A DNA stretch of 11,453 nucleotides, from NCBI GenBank assembly GCA_032125735.1, contig JAQBBZ010000373.1, positions 1 through 11,453 of the forward strand, read 5' to 3'. This document shows positions 1 to 6,415 of the stretch, piece by piece. The position numbers and the translations under genes were made by a program. The stretch comes from Labilibaculum sp032125735. GTDB lineage: Bacteria > Bacteroidota > Bacteroidia > Bacteroidales > Marinifilaceae. Within the stretch, counting starts at the first letter, position 1. The number at the start of each line of letters is the position of its first letter. The notes under the pieces were generated by a model. It was not told the origin of the DNA. It saw only the letters and a list, made by a program, of their open reading frames with translations, and did no database searches.

Positions 1-1159
1 GTCGACCTTGGTTGCTGAAATTTATGGTCCGAATTTAGAGGAACAACAAAAAATAGCGGCTCAGGTAAAAACTCTTTTTGCAAAAACAGATGATGTTGTT
101 GATGTTGATTGGTTGGTTGAAGATGATCAAACTGAATTTCAGTTTAATGTTAATAAGGAAAAGGCCATGTTGGCAGGCGTTTCTACCCAGCAGGTTGTTC
201 ACACCTTAAATATGGCATTAGGTGGAAATGAAGTTTCGCAGTTGTATCAAGAGTCGGATCAAGACCAAGTAGGTATTCAATTACGTTTGCAAGAGAAGGA
301 TAGAAGTAGCGTAGCAGATTTGAAGCGAATAAATATTTTGGCACAATCAGGACAACTTATTTCTTTGGGTGATATTGTTGACATAAACGAGAGGATTAAA
401 GAGAAAAGCATTTATCGTAAAAATCAAAAACGAGTAGTTTACGTTACCGCTGATGTTGCAGGAAAATTGGAAAGTCCGGTTTATGGAATTCTAAATATAG
501 CTGAAAATCTTAGTGATATTAAGGTGCCTGAAGGATATGAATTGAAGGAGGAATATACTCAACAGCCATTTTTAGAAGATAATTACAGCTTGAAATGGGA
601 TGGAGAATGGCAAATTACGTATGAAGTTTTCCGTGATTTAGGAACTGCATTTGCAGTTGTACTATTGGTGATCTATTTGCTGATAATTGGATGGTTTCAG
701 AATTTTAAAGTTCCGTTTGTGATGATGATTTCAATTCCACTATCTCTCGTTGGAATATTAGTTGGACACTGGTTAATGGGTGCTTTCTTTACTGCAACAT
801 CTATGATTGGATTGATTGCCCTTGCGGGGATAATGGTGAGGAATGCAATTCTTCTGATCGATTTTATTAATCTTCGTTTGGAGGATGGTATTCCTTTAAA
901 AGAAGCTGTGATTGAAGCTGGTGCTGTACGAACAACACCTATTCTGCTTACTGCAGGAACTGTGGTTATTGGAGCGGTTGTAATACTGTTCGATCCTATT
1001 TTTCAGGGCTTAGCCATATCTTTAATGGGTGGTTCTATTGCCTCAACATTTCTGACTTTGATTATTGTACCTCTGATCTATTACATGACAGAAAAGAAAA
1101 ATTATCCTGTAATTAAAACAGGAGCAAGTGTTCTCGAAGAAGGAGAAGAAATATCTTAG
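1..1159 (+). CDS. RND-family efflux permease, C-terminal part (5' end outside window)
   Basis: The frame is open from the left edge, so this is the last ~385 residues of a protein that is normally over 1000 residues. Counting from base 8, residues 1-190 are periplasmic porter-domain sequence, including the typical stretch around IYRKNQKRVVYVTADV (residues 135-150). Five hydrophobic segments follow at about 211-229, 236-254, 260-286, 310-327 and 332-358, matching the last transmembrane helices of RND pumps. RNAILLIDFIN (278-288) and the following GA-RTTPILLTA motif are hallmarks of the second RND repeat. The family exports drugs or metals using proton flux, working with a periplasmic adaptor and an outer-membrane channel; neither partner is in view. 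The substrate cannot be read from this part. The motif before the first helix (WDGEW, 197-201) fits a Bacteroidota subgroup. Two small genes follow at 23 and 19 nt, indicating an operon. Confidence 0.93.
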   Translation, partial: STLVAEIYGPNLEEQQKIAAQVKTLFAKTDDVVDVDWLVEDDQTEFQFNVNKEKAMLAGVSTQQVVHTLNMALGGNEVSQLYQESDQDQVGIQLRLQEKDRSSVADLKRINILAQSGQLISLGDIVDINERIKEKSIYRKNQKRVVYVTADVAGKLESPVYGILNIAENLSDIKVPEGYELKEEYTQQPFLEDNYSLKWDGEWQITYEVFRDLGTAFAVVLLVIYLLIIGWFQNFKVPFVMMISIPLSLVGILVGHWLMGAFFTATSMIGLIALAGIMVRNAILLIDFINLRLEDGIPLKEAVIEAGAVRTTPILLTAGTVVIGAVVILFDPIFQGLAISLMGGSIASTFLTLIIVPLIYYMTEKKNYPVIKTGASVLEEGEEIS

Positions 1160-1182
1160 TACTAATCTAAACTGTAAAATAG

Positions 1183-1491
1183 ATGAAAGTTGTAATCATA
1201 TTTTGTGCGAGTTCTTTTTACGACGAATTGAAAAAAATCTATAAAACCTCGGGTGTTGGGGCTTATAGTGAGTTTGATGTAAAAGGGTATAGTCAAAAAC
1301 ATATTAAAGATGGTCAGGTACCAAACTGGTTTGCCTCTAATATGGACTATTATGATTCTATCGCTTCTTTTTCCTTTTTAAATGATGAAAAAGGTTCTGA
1401 ATTACTGAATCAAATTACTCTATTCAACAATGATATAGATTGTTGCAATCCAATGCATGCATATATGTTGGATGTTGAGAAGTTTATTTAA
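1183..1491 (+). CDS. small PII-like protein associated with RND efflux permease
   Basis: This 102-residue cytoplasmic protein starts 23 nt after the permease stop. It begins with a beta strand (MKVVIIFCA), then a helix (about 11-30) with a Y-TSGVGAYS turn, and ends in a strand with PMHAYMLDVEKFI (90-102). This order resembles the small ferredoxin-like fold of PII-like proteins, and the ending recalls PII-like proteins encoded next to RND or CusA-type pumps (compare DUF3240). The classical T-loop signature of GlnB/GlnK was not seen, so a nitrogen role is unlikely. Two adjacent cysteines (C87, C88) might bind metal or form a disulfide, but that is speculation. A regulatory or sensing role for the neighbouring pump is inferred only from position. 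Family assignment is moderate. Confidence 0.7.
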   Translation: MKVVIIFCASSFYDELKKIYKTSGVGAYSEFDVKGYSQKHIKDGQVPNWFASNMDYYDSIASFSFLNDEKGSELLNQITLFNNDIDCCNPMHAYMLDVEKFI

Positions 1492-1510
1492 AATTTAAAT
1501 TATTGATAAG

Positions 1511-1699
1511 ATGAGAGATAGAGCTTTTAGAGCAATTGTTGGAACAATGGTGTTGGTGAGTATTTTACTCGCATACTATGTTCATATTAACTGGTTACTT
1601 CTAACAGCCTTTGTGGGCTTAAATCTATTACAATCATCAATTACAAAATGGTGTTTGTTGGATGATATATTAAAGAAAGTTTTTAAAATGGAAGATTAA
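1511..1699 (+). CDS. DUF2892 (YgaP transmembrane-like) small membrane protein
   Basis: The 62-residue product has two hydrophobic segments (about 9-23 and 27-43), a conserved-looking NWLLLTAFVGLNLLQSS block and one cysteine (C48) in the TKWCLLDDIL segment. This matches the short DUF2892 pattern, where the second helix is followed by T-G/K-x-C-P-like sequence. The proline usually next to the cysteine is missing here (CL instead of CP). The gene starts 19 nt after the PII-like gene and is the last gene before a strong terminator, so it belongs to the RND operon. DUF2892 proteins often sit with efflux or sulfur-trafficking genes; the molecular role is unknown. Confidence 0.75.
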   Translation: MRDRAFRAIVGTMVLVSILLAYYVHINWLLLTAFVGLNLLQSSITKWCLLDDILKKVFKMED

Positions 1700-1724
1700 T
1701 TCATTTTAATTCTAATTTGGGTTT

Positions 1725-1759
1725 AAAGCTCTGAATGTAAATTCAGGGCTTTATTTTTT
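1725..1759 (+). terminator. intrinsic terminator of the RND operon
   Basis: A 12-bp stem (AAAGCTCTGAAT at 1725-1736, ATTCAGGGCTTT at 1741-1752, one G-T pair) with a 4-nt loop is followed by ATTTTTTG. It lies 25 nt after the last operon gene. Confidence 0.9.
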
Positions 1760-1804
1760 GAATTTAAAATGTTGTAAAGAATAGTATTATTTCCCTTAAA
1801 GAAT

Positions 1805-1823
1805 GAATATTCTATATCTTTTG
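1805..1823 (+). promoter_or_regulatory. possible promoter region of the SEC-C gene
   Basis: TATCTTTTG at 1815-1823 resembles the Bacteroidota -7 element TAnnTTTG with one extra base, 18 nt before the ATG at 1841. A perfect 8-bp palindrome GAATATTC (1805-1812) lies just upstream and could be an operator. No TTG -33 element was seen at the right spacing, so this call is weak. Confidence 0.3.
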
Positions 1824-1840
1824 CCGAATAATACAGAATT

Positions 1841-2671
1841 ATGATACAATCTACAGAACAAGCATTCGAAATAATTGACACCCAAGTAACGGGAATTCCA
1901 TATGAAGCAATTGATTTCTTAAGAAATCAGGAAAGCTGTGAAGAGCTAACTAAGAAGTTGGTGTTTGCATTTAAAAATGCATACAATGGTGAAGCTTACT
2001 ACTCTGATGAGCATAGAATCATGTTACCAACACCATTGTGGTATTGTATTGTAGCAGAGAAGCATTTGTCGGAAGAATTGTTCGAGCCATTATTGGAAAT
2101 GTTCACGGTGGAAGAAGATTGGGATTTGATGAACGAACAGGCTGTTTATTTGGTTGGCTTGCTAGCCCGAAAATTCCCGAAACAATTCACAGGTAAAGTG
2201 CTCGATTTTATTGAGGAAAATATCAAATCAGATAATAAAAAGCCATATTTATTTTGTTTTGAGGCATTATACTATGCTTCTGATGAGCAATTTGATCGGA
2301 TCCATTCCATATTGAATAAAGATAATTTTCATTGGGTAGATCATTACATTCGTGTTTTGGGTGATTTACAACGCGATGATACCCTTCAAAAATTCAAAGA
2401 AATTCTGCCAAAATTTGAAGGCAAGCATACTGCGGTTGAGTTGCAATACTATATTGATGTGATGGAAGGGAAAGTTTCTGATTTTCAGAAAGGAACTGCT
2501 TTTTGTGAAATGCGCGATTCGGATTGGAAGAATCATTACCAACAGATGGAGCATATTTTTGCTTCTTCGGAATCACCAATTGAGCAAGGCACAAAAATTA
2601 ATCGCAACGATCCATGTCCTTGTGGTTCAGGGAAAAAATACAAGCTTTGTTGCCTGAAGAATATGTCCTAA
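1841..2671 (+). CDS. SEC-C zinc-motif protein of unknown function (DUF1186-like body)
   Basis: The C-terminal end of this 276-residue protein carries a full SEC-C motif: C259-x-C261-x8-C270-C271 within NRNDPCPCGSGKKYKLCC. In SecA and other proteins this small zinc module binds metal and supports protein-protein contacts. The rest (1-250) is acidic, soluble and helical, with repeated pairs of helices suggestive of a HEAT-like or DUF1186-type body; this family name is a guess. No signal peptide or membrane segment was seen. It is monocistronic: a terminator precedes it and another follows. The ATG at 1841 is the first in frame after a promoter-like sequence. Function is unknown; a chaperone-like or adaptor role is only suggested by the motif. 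Confidence 0.88.
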   Translation: MIQSTEQAFEIIDTQVTGIPYEAIDFLRNQESCEELTKKLVFAFKNAYNGEAYYSDEHRIMLPTPLWYCIVAEKHLSEELFEPLLEMFTVEEDWDLMNEQAVYLVGLLARKFPKQFTGKVLDFIEENIKSDNKKPYLFCFEALYYASDEQFDRIHSILNKDNFHWVDHYIRVLGDLQRDDTLQKFKEILPKFEGKHTAVELQYYIDVMEGKVSDFQKGTAFCEMRDSDWKNHYQQMEHIFASSESPIEQGTKINRNDPCPCGSGKKYKLCCLKNMS

Positions 2672-2679
2672 TCATTAGT

Positions 2680-2714
2680 TAGCCCAAGTTTCGTATTTTT
2701 CTTGGGCTATTTCA
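2680..2714 (+). terminator. terminator-like hairpin after the SEC-C gene
   Basis: A perfect 9-bp stem TAGCCCAAG (2680-2688) / CTTGGGCTA (2701-2709) with a 12-nt loop lies 8 nt after the stop. The T run after it is short (TTTCAACATTTT). It lies between the SEC-C gene and the convergent barrel gene, but the minus strand has no T run, so it serves mainly the + strand. Confidence 0.7.
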
Positions 2715-2727
2715 ACATTTTAGAGAT

Positions 2728-3300
2728 CTAAAATAGATAAGCTACGCCAACCGAGAAGGCAGAGTTTTTGGCCGATGAATCTATTTTGGACTGATTGTAA
2801 TATTCCGAAATACCTAGGTAATAACGCAAACTAATCACAAAGTGATCGGATTCCAAATATTCCAAACCAACAACAGCTCCATAGTCGAAGTCCTCAAATA
2901 ATGATTTGTCGTGATTTGTATCACTTCCAACTTTTAGTTTAGAATCTAATAAATAGCCAAATTGCGGCCCTAAAACAAATTTGAATTGCTCGTAATTGGC
3001 GAGATTATATTGAAATAGTATCGGAACTTGGAGGTAGTTTAGAGAAATATTTATTTTGTCTCCATTTAGAGTATCACGTGAACCTAATCTTGAATAAATC
3101 AGTTCCGTTTGCAAGCCAATATTTCCATTGAACTGATAATTTCCAAATATACCGGCATAGGCTTCAGTTTTAAATAATCCACCATCTTTCTCGGCTCTAA
3201 AAGTAGATTGGTTCATTCCTGCCTTTACACCACAACGGAAATTTTGTGCAGGCAATAAAAATGGCAATGCCAGTAGTAAGAGTGTCATTATCTTTCTCAT
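2728..3300 (-). CDS. outer-membrane beta-barrel protein, PorT/OMP_b-brl_2-like
   Basis: The 190-residue product starts with a signal peptide (MRK, hydrophobic core 6-17, cleavage likely after PA at 18, leaving an N-terminal Q). The mature part opens with FRCGVKAGMNQSTF, close to the usual F-x-x-G-V-K-A-G-x-N opening of Bacteroidota small barrel proteins. Alternating hydrophobic strands follow: GIFGNYQFN, IGLQTELIYS, INISLNYLQVPILFQYN, FKFVLGPQFGYLL, FDYGAVVGLEYL, FVISLRYYLGI and a terminal FSVGVAYLF. The final aromatic F is the usual barrel-assembly signal. Length and pattern suit an eight-stranded outer-membrane barrel. C23 lies after the predicted cleavage site and is not in a lipobox. The gene is transcribed away from the Gre-like gene. 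Function within this broad family (adhesion, porin-like, secretion accessory) cannot be told. Confidence 0.87.
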   Translation of the reverse strand: MRKIMTLLLLALPFLLPAQNFRCGVKAGMNQSTFRAEKDGGLFKTEAYAGIFGNYQFNGNIGLQTELIYSRLGSRDTLNGDKINISLNYLQVPILFQYNLANYEQFKFVLGPQFGYLLDSKLKVGSDTNHDKSLFEDFDYGAVVGLEYLESDHFVISLRYYLGISEYYNQSKIDSSAKNSAFSVGVAYLF

Positions 3301-3457
3301 CTAATCATGTTTTATTGAATTATTTAGGGTACTAGAAATTACGATATTTTCCTCATAAATTAAGAAGAATTGTATGATCTTTTTTGAGAATAAAGCTGTT
3401 TATAAATAAGGTACAGGCTAAAGAATTGATTAAATTAGCAAAAACAAAACTAATTTT
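3301..3457. promoter_or_regulatory. divergent promoter region with leader inverted repeat
   Basis: The 157-nt spacer separates two divergently transcribed genes and must hold both promoters. A TTTG at 3383-3386 followed after 16 nt by TAAATAAG (3403-3410) is a poor match to a + strand promoter. AAATTAG (3432-3438) pairs with CTAATTT (3450-3456), placing a 7-bp hairpin directly before the ATG at 3458, where it could cover the ribosome entry site. Confidence 0.35.
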
Positions 3458-3919
3458 ATGAGCAAATACTTAGAGATAAAAAAAGAACTGTATCGGTTAG
3501 CTTGTCAGATAATTAGTGAGAAGTTAAAGTTCAATCAAGAGACTTTACAGGAATTGAAGGAATCAGCAGGAAATGAAACCAAAAGCAGTGCGGGTGATAA
3601 GCATGAAACAGGACGGGCTATGTTTCATTTGGAACAGGAGAAAATGGCTCAGCAATTAGAAACCAATCAAAGTATTCAAGCTGTATTAACTAAAATTGAT
3701 CCGGAAATTTTTCATTCTTCTATTGTTTTGGGATCGTTGGTAATTACTGATAAAGTTCGATTTTTTGTATCTGTGGCATTAGGTAAAATTCATTTGGGAG
3801 GATATGATTATTATTTGGTATCACTCACATCGCCCCTGGTAAAAAGTTTTATTGGCAGGCAAAACGGGGATGTTGTTGCATTTAACGAACAAAATTATAA
3901 AATAGAGGAAGTGGTGTAA
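3458..3919 (+). CDS. GreA/GreB-family-like transcription factor, Bacteroidota type
   Basis: The 153-residue protein has an N-terminal helical part (1-75) and a C-terminal domain (about 90-152) that reads like the FKBP-like domain of GreA/GreB: GSLVITD (92-98), YYLVSLTSPLVKSFIG (118-133), GDVVAFN (137-143). GreA has S-P-L-G-x-A-L-L-G and G-D at the same places. The N-terminal segment NETKSSAGDKHETGRAM (39-55) occupies the position of the coiled-coil tip where Gre factors hold acidic residues that act in RNA polymerase's secondary channel; E40, D47 and E50 are candidates. True GreA also occurs in these bacteria, so this may be a paralogue that binds polymerase without cleavage activity. Members of this group are often mis-annotated as 3-oxoacyl-ACP synthase. 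It is monocistronic, with a hairpin 31 nt after the stop. Confidence 0.75.
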   Translation: MSKYLEIKKELYRLACQIISEKLKFNQETLQELKESAGNETKSSAGDKHETGRAMFHLEQEKMAQQLETNQSIQAVLTKIDPEIFHSSIVLGSLVITDKVRFFVSVALGKIHLGGYDYYLVSLTSPLVKSFIGRQNGDVVAFNEQNYKIEEVV

Positions 3920-3950
3920 TCCCTGAACGACTCAATGAACGTACAAAAAA

Positions 3951-3975
3951 ACCTGCCCAAATGGACAGGTCTTTA
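3951..3975. terminator. hairpin terminator between convergent genes
   Basis: ACCTGCCC (3951-3958) pairs with GGACAGGT (3963-3970), 8 bp with one C-A mismatch and a 4-nt loop. On the + strand only CTTT follows; on the minus strand a run of seven T follows. It lies 31 nt after the Gre-like stop and can stop both transcripts. Confidence 0.75.
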
Positions 3976-4051
3976 AAAAAGTAGTCATGGCAAGTGACTC
4001 AATGAAATTAGAGCAAATTTCAGATGATAACATCTTATCTGCGAGAAAAAG

Positions 4052-4075
4052 AAAGCCACCTATTGGTGGCTTTTG
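4052..4075. terminator. bidirectional intrinsic terminator (AGCCACC/GGTGGCT type)
   Basis: AAAGCCACC (4052-4060) pairs perfectly with GGTGGCTTT (4065-4073) around a TATT loop. T-rich sequence flanks it on both strands (TTTTG on +, CTTTTTCTC on -). It sits 79 nt beyond the stop of the minus-strand secreted protein. The same stem recurs near 7273, 9857 and 10613. Confidence 0.85.
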
Positions 4076-4153
4076 TATTGGAGAGGTAAACCATTGCTTT
4101 TTTAATTATCGAATCCATACCAGTCAGTGATACAAGAAATAGCTTAATCAGTT

Positions 4154-5737
4154 CTATTCACTAATCTTCAAGCTTATAAAACGCTGATTCTTTACATTTC
4201 CAGGTTTTTGAGAAAATAGTAGAATTTCATTTTTCTTAATAAGGGAGCTCAGGGCAGGTCGAATTCGATAGCCGTTTGTATCGGTGGAGTTTGCCATTAC
4301 CTTCTTATTCATTGTTCCCGATTTATTTAATTCGACTAATAGAATTGCTTCATGATTGTTTTCATAAAAATTGTCGGGTTGAGTTGAGCTATTTTCCAAT
4401 TCATCCTTACTAAAACCATTGAAAATAAGCAGGTAATCATCATTGTTTTTAGAACTGACAAAGCTTGAGTAAATCCAAGTGCCTGTTTTAATATTATCTT
4501 TTTCAATCATTTTACTCCACTGCACATTTCCATTATCGTCAATCATAAGTGAGATAAGGTTCTCGAAATAATAGGAGGTTACATACTGCGTGATTGTGTG
4601 AATTTGCTCGGCAATCAGCAATACAGAACCATCATCGTATTGTAAAGTGTTTTGGGGAACGTAGTAAGGGAGCTCTTTGAATTTTTTGATTCGTCTCTTA
4701 TAACCAATTTCAAATTTTGAAATTTCAGCATGCTGATCCAATAGTTCCTGATTGAATGGGCTTAAATTGTGAATAACCAAATTATTGTTGGCTCGATCTA
4801 TTTGATGAAAAAATACACCGTGCGAACTGAATCGGCCAGCATTAGCGTACAAACCAACAAATTTGATGGCTGATTTAGTAACTACAAGATTAAGGTTATT
4901 GAGCCATTTATTGTCATTCGGTATTTTCCCCAATAAAGTAGATTGTCCTTGTTGAAGTGAATGAAGTGAATAGTTGTAATCTGGAATTCGTTTGCTGTTC
5001 GGATTAACAGGCATAGTACTTAAATCAGCAGAAAGAATAAGCATTTCGTCTTTACTTAGCAGTACTCCCTGCATTATTACGAATTGATCATCTATATAAG
5101 GAAATTCGTAGTTGTAATGATTGATCTGAGTAAACTCTTTGTCGAAAACGATTAAGCTGCATTTCCGATTTTCTTTCTTTTTAGTTGGTATGGTGTAAAA
5201 AAGACCCACAGAACTGCTGTCTTTCGACACAATAAACGACATGTAGGATCTATTCACGTTGTATCCCTCAAGTTCTATGTTTGCGATCTCTTTTTGACTG
5301 GTAATTTTAAAGTTTTTTAAATCAATCGATTTGGCAAAGAATTTCCGATTCTGTTTGGTCGAAATGGAAGTGATATTGAGCAGCTGATTGTCAAGTTTTA
5401 TTATCCCCAATGATTGTTCGATACTCTCTAAAGGATTATCGTATAAATCATCCTGATTCTCCTTACTTGCTGTGAGTATTATTTCTTCTTTTGTTGGTTC
5501 AAAATTAGGATCGAATTTTACGAGAGACGATACACCTTGCCCGTGCTTCCCTTTCGAGTACAAAAAATAGTAGCCGTTCTCGTTACTGCCAATATATTGT
5601 TCAGGTATTTCCCGTTCGTCGGTTTTAAATTCGGGATGCATTTCTACTGAATAATTCTTTGGGCTTTGTGCTATAGAGTTTAGTGCAGGGAATAATAAAA
5701 TAAATAACAGACTTAGCAGAGAATTGTTTGTTTTCAT
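4154..5737 (-). CDS. secreted protein of unknown function, 527 residues
   Basis: I do not recognise a named family. The N-terminus is a signal peptide (MKTNNS, hydrophobic core 7-19, cleavage probably after SIA at 21-23, leaving Q at +1), so it is exported. The rest shows no further membrane helix. It is rich in short beta-strand-like stretches such as NGYYFLYSKG, SLVKFDPNF, DEMLILSADLS, DGSVLLIAEQIH, GNVQWSKMI, DDYLLIFNGF and EAILLVELNKSG. This is the look of a beta-propeller or similar repeated sheet, but no clean repeat period was found. DNGNVQWSKMI (about residue 398) resembles propeller blades seen in Bacteroidota surface proteins. There is no type IX C-terminal sorting domain in view, and the end (QRFISLKISE) is not a porin-type aromatic residue, so a periplasmic location is more likely. 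It is monocistronic with terminators downstream. Confidence 0.85.
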   Translation of the reverse strand: MKTNNSLLSLLFILLFPALNSIAQSPKNYSVEMHPEFKTDEREIPEQYIGSNENGYYFLYSKGKHGQGVSSLVKFDPNFEPTKEEIILTASKENQDDLYDNPLESIEQSLGIIKLDNQLLNITSISTKQNRKFFAKSIDLKNFKITSQKEIANIELEGYNVNRSYMSFIVSKDSSSVGLFYTIPTKKKENRKCSLIVFDKEFTQINHYNYEFPYIDDQFVIMQGVLLSKDEMLILSADLSTMPVNPNSKRIPDYNYSLHSLQQGQSTLLGKIPNDNKWLNNLNLVVTKSAIKFVGLYANAGRFSSHGVFFHQIDRANNNLVIHNLSPFNQELLDQHAEISKFEIGYKRRIKKFKELPYYVPQNTLQYDDGSVLLIAEQIHTITQYVTSYYFENLISLMIDDNGNVQWSKMIEKDNIKTGTWIYSSFVSSKNNDDYLLIFNGFSKDELENSSTQPDNFYENNHEAILLVELNKSGTMNKKVMANSTDTNGYRIRPALSSLIKKNEILLFSQKPGNVKNQRFISLKISE

Positions 5738-5899
5738 GGATTGTTTATTGTGATAAAATTATAGTCACCAGTATTGAAATTTCACACCAATTTACAAATC
5801 TTTCCCAATAAGCACAAAGAATCATAAAAAAAGATATTGTTGTATTTCCAATGAATAGGGGCAGGATGAACTGAAGCTGGCTGATAACATATATTATAG
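5738..5899. other. intergenic spacer upstream of two divergent genes
   Basis: AT-rich and non-coding. AACTGAAG (5869-5876) is inverted at CTTCAGTT (5933-5940), 8 bp perfect but 56 nt apart, flanking the promoter-like elements at 5900-5929. No RNA gene or clear minus-strand promoter was recognised. Confidence 0.4.
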
Positions 5900-5929
5900 T
5901 TTGTATTCTCATTAATTAATGTTAATTTG
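5900..5929 (+). promoter_or_regulatory. candidate Bacteroidota-type promoter for the tandem-repeat ORF
   Basis: TTTG (5900-5903) lies 18 nt before TTAATTTG (5922-5929), which matches the TAnnTTTG -7 element at all but one fixed position. Spacing is close to that of known Bacteroidota promoters. Transcription would start near 5936, about 58 nt before the ATG at 5994. Confidence 0.4.
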
Positions 5930-5993
5930 AGACTTCAGTTTTAAAAAAAAGTATTGTTGAGCAGAGGGGAAGGGCAATTCCAAATTAACTTAC

Positions 5994-6293
5994 ATGTTGC
6001 ATCAGGCATATTTTCTCGTTAAAAACAGCTGTTTTACTCCATACAAATGGGCATCTACTTGCGTGGATGGACATTTTAGCGACACACTACCCCCATCTGG
6101 CAAACAAGATGCCTGTTTTAGAGACACACATACCCCTCTCACTTGGGTAGATGCTCATTTTCGTGACACACAAGCCCCTTTCACTTGGGTGGATGCCCAT
6201 TTTAGCGGCACACGAGCCCCTCCCAACGAAATGGGAGGCCATTTTTGTGACACACATAGGCCTCCGAATTCGCTGGGTACCCCCTGTGTGTGA
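5994..6293 (+). CDS. small ORF built of 14-residue tandem repeats, coding status uncertain
   Basis: The frame encodes 99 residues. After about 10 residues comes one degenerate unit (NSCFTPYKWASTCV) and then five 14-residue units: DGHFSDTLPPSGKQ, DACFRDTHTPLTWV, DAHFRDTQAPFTWV, DAHFSGTRAPPNEM and GGHFCDTHRPPNSL. The consensus is D-A-H-F-x-D-T-x-x-P-x-T-W-V. This is the only frame open through the whole array; the others contain stops in one or more units. There is no signal peptide and no known domain. Proline, threonine, histidine and cysteine are common, and base composition is clearly more GC-rich than the flanks. No good Shine-Dalgarno sequence precedes the ATG. It could be a real small repetitive protein, or a DNA/RNA repeat that happens to stay open because 42 is a multiple of three. 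The unknown gene at 6416 follows. Confidence 0.4.
   Translation: MLHQAYFLVKNSCFTPYKWASTCVDGHFSDTLPPSGKQDACFRDTHTPLTWVDAHFRDTQAPFTWVDAHFSGTRAPPNEMGGHFCDTHRPPNSLGTPCV
6024..6275 (+). repeat. 42-bp tandem repeat array, about six units
   Basis: Units begin at 6066, 6108, 6150, 6192 and 6234, an exact 42-bp period; a decayed unit fills 6024-6065. The conserved core of each is GATGCCCATTTTAGNGACAC followed by an ACNNGCCCCT-like stretch; the last third (TCACTTGGGTG) is best kept in the two central units. Units differ by substitutions, not indels, so the period is strictly kept. The fourth unit ends in a small hairpin (CCTCCCA at 6219-6225, TGGGAGG near 6232-6238). Just after the array, CACACATAGG (6250-6259) is nearly inverted at CCCTGTGTGTG (6281-6291). 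Confidence 0.9.
6045..6076. repeat. inverted half-unit forming a hairpin at the array start
   Basis: AAATGGGCATCTAC (6045-6058) is the reverse complement, with one difference, of GTGGATGCCCATTT from the fourth unit (6189-6202). It also pairs with the start of the first intact unit (GTGGATGGACATTT, 6063-6076), giving a 14-bp stem with two mismatches, one wobble and a 4-nt loop. Confidence 0.65.
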
Positions 6294-6415
6294 TCTGCAA
6301 GCCCTGTAAAATTGGGGAAGTACACATAACTGTACGTTAAATAAAATTTAGAATTATCCGGATCAAGCGAAGACGATATTCATTGATCCTTTTGTATAAC
6401 TATAAATAAGATGAA
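6294..6415 (+). promoter_or_regulatory. leader between the array and the 242-residue gene, with inverted repeat
   Basis: GGATCAA (6360-6366) and TTGATCC (6383-6389) form a perfect 7-bp inverted repeat with a 16-nt loop, followed by TTTTG. It may be a weak terminator of the array transcript or an operator. A smaller GTAC...GTAC pair lies at 6320-6335. No clear TTG/TAnnTTTG promoter was found; the ATG at 6416 follows an AT-rich ATAAGATGAA. Confidence 0.35.

Noticed and set aside
2728..3300. Lipoprotein signal in the barrel protein because of Cys23
   Set aside because: The cysteine lies after the predicted cleavage site in an R-C-G setting without a lipobox, and the protein is a barrel.
6024..6293. 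CRISPR-like array
   Set aside because: Units are contiguous 42-bp direct repeats with no unique spacers between constant repeats, and no cas genes are present.
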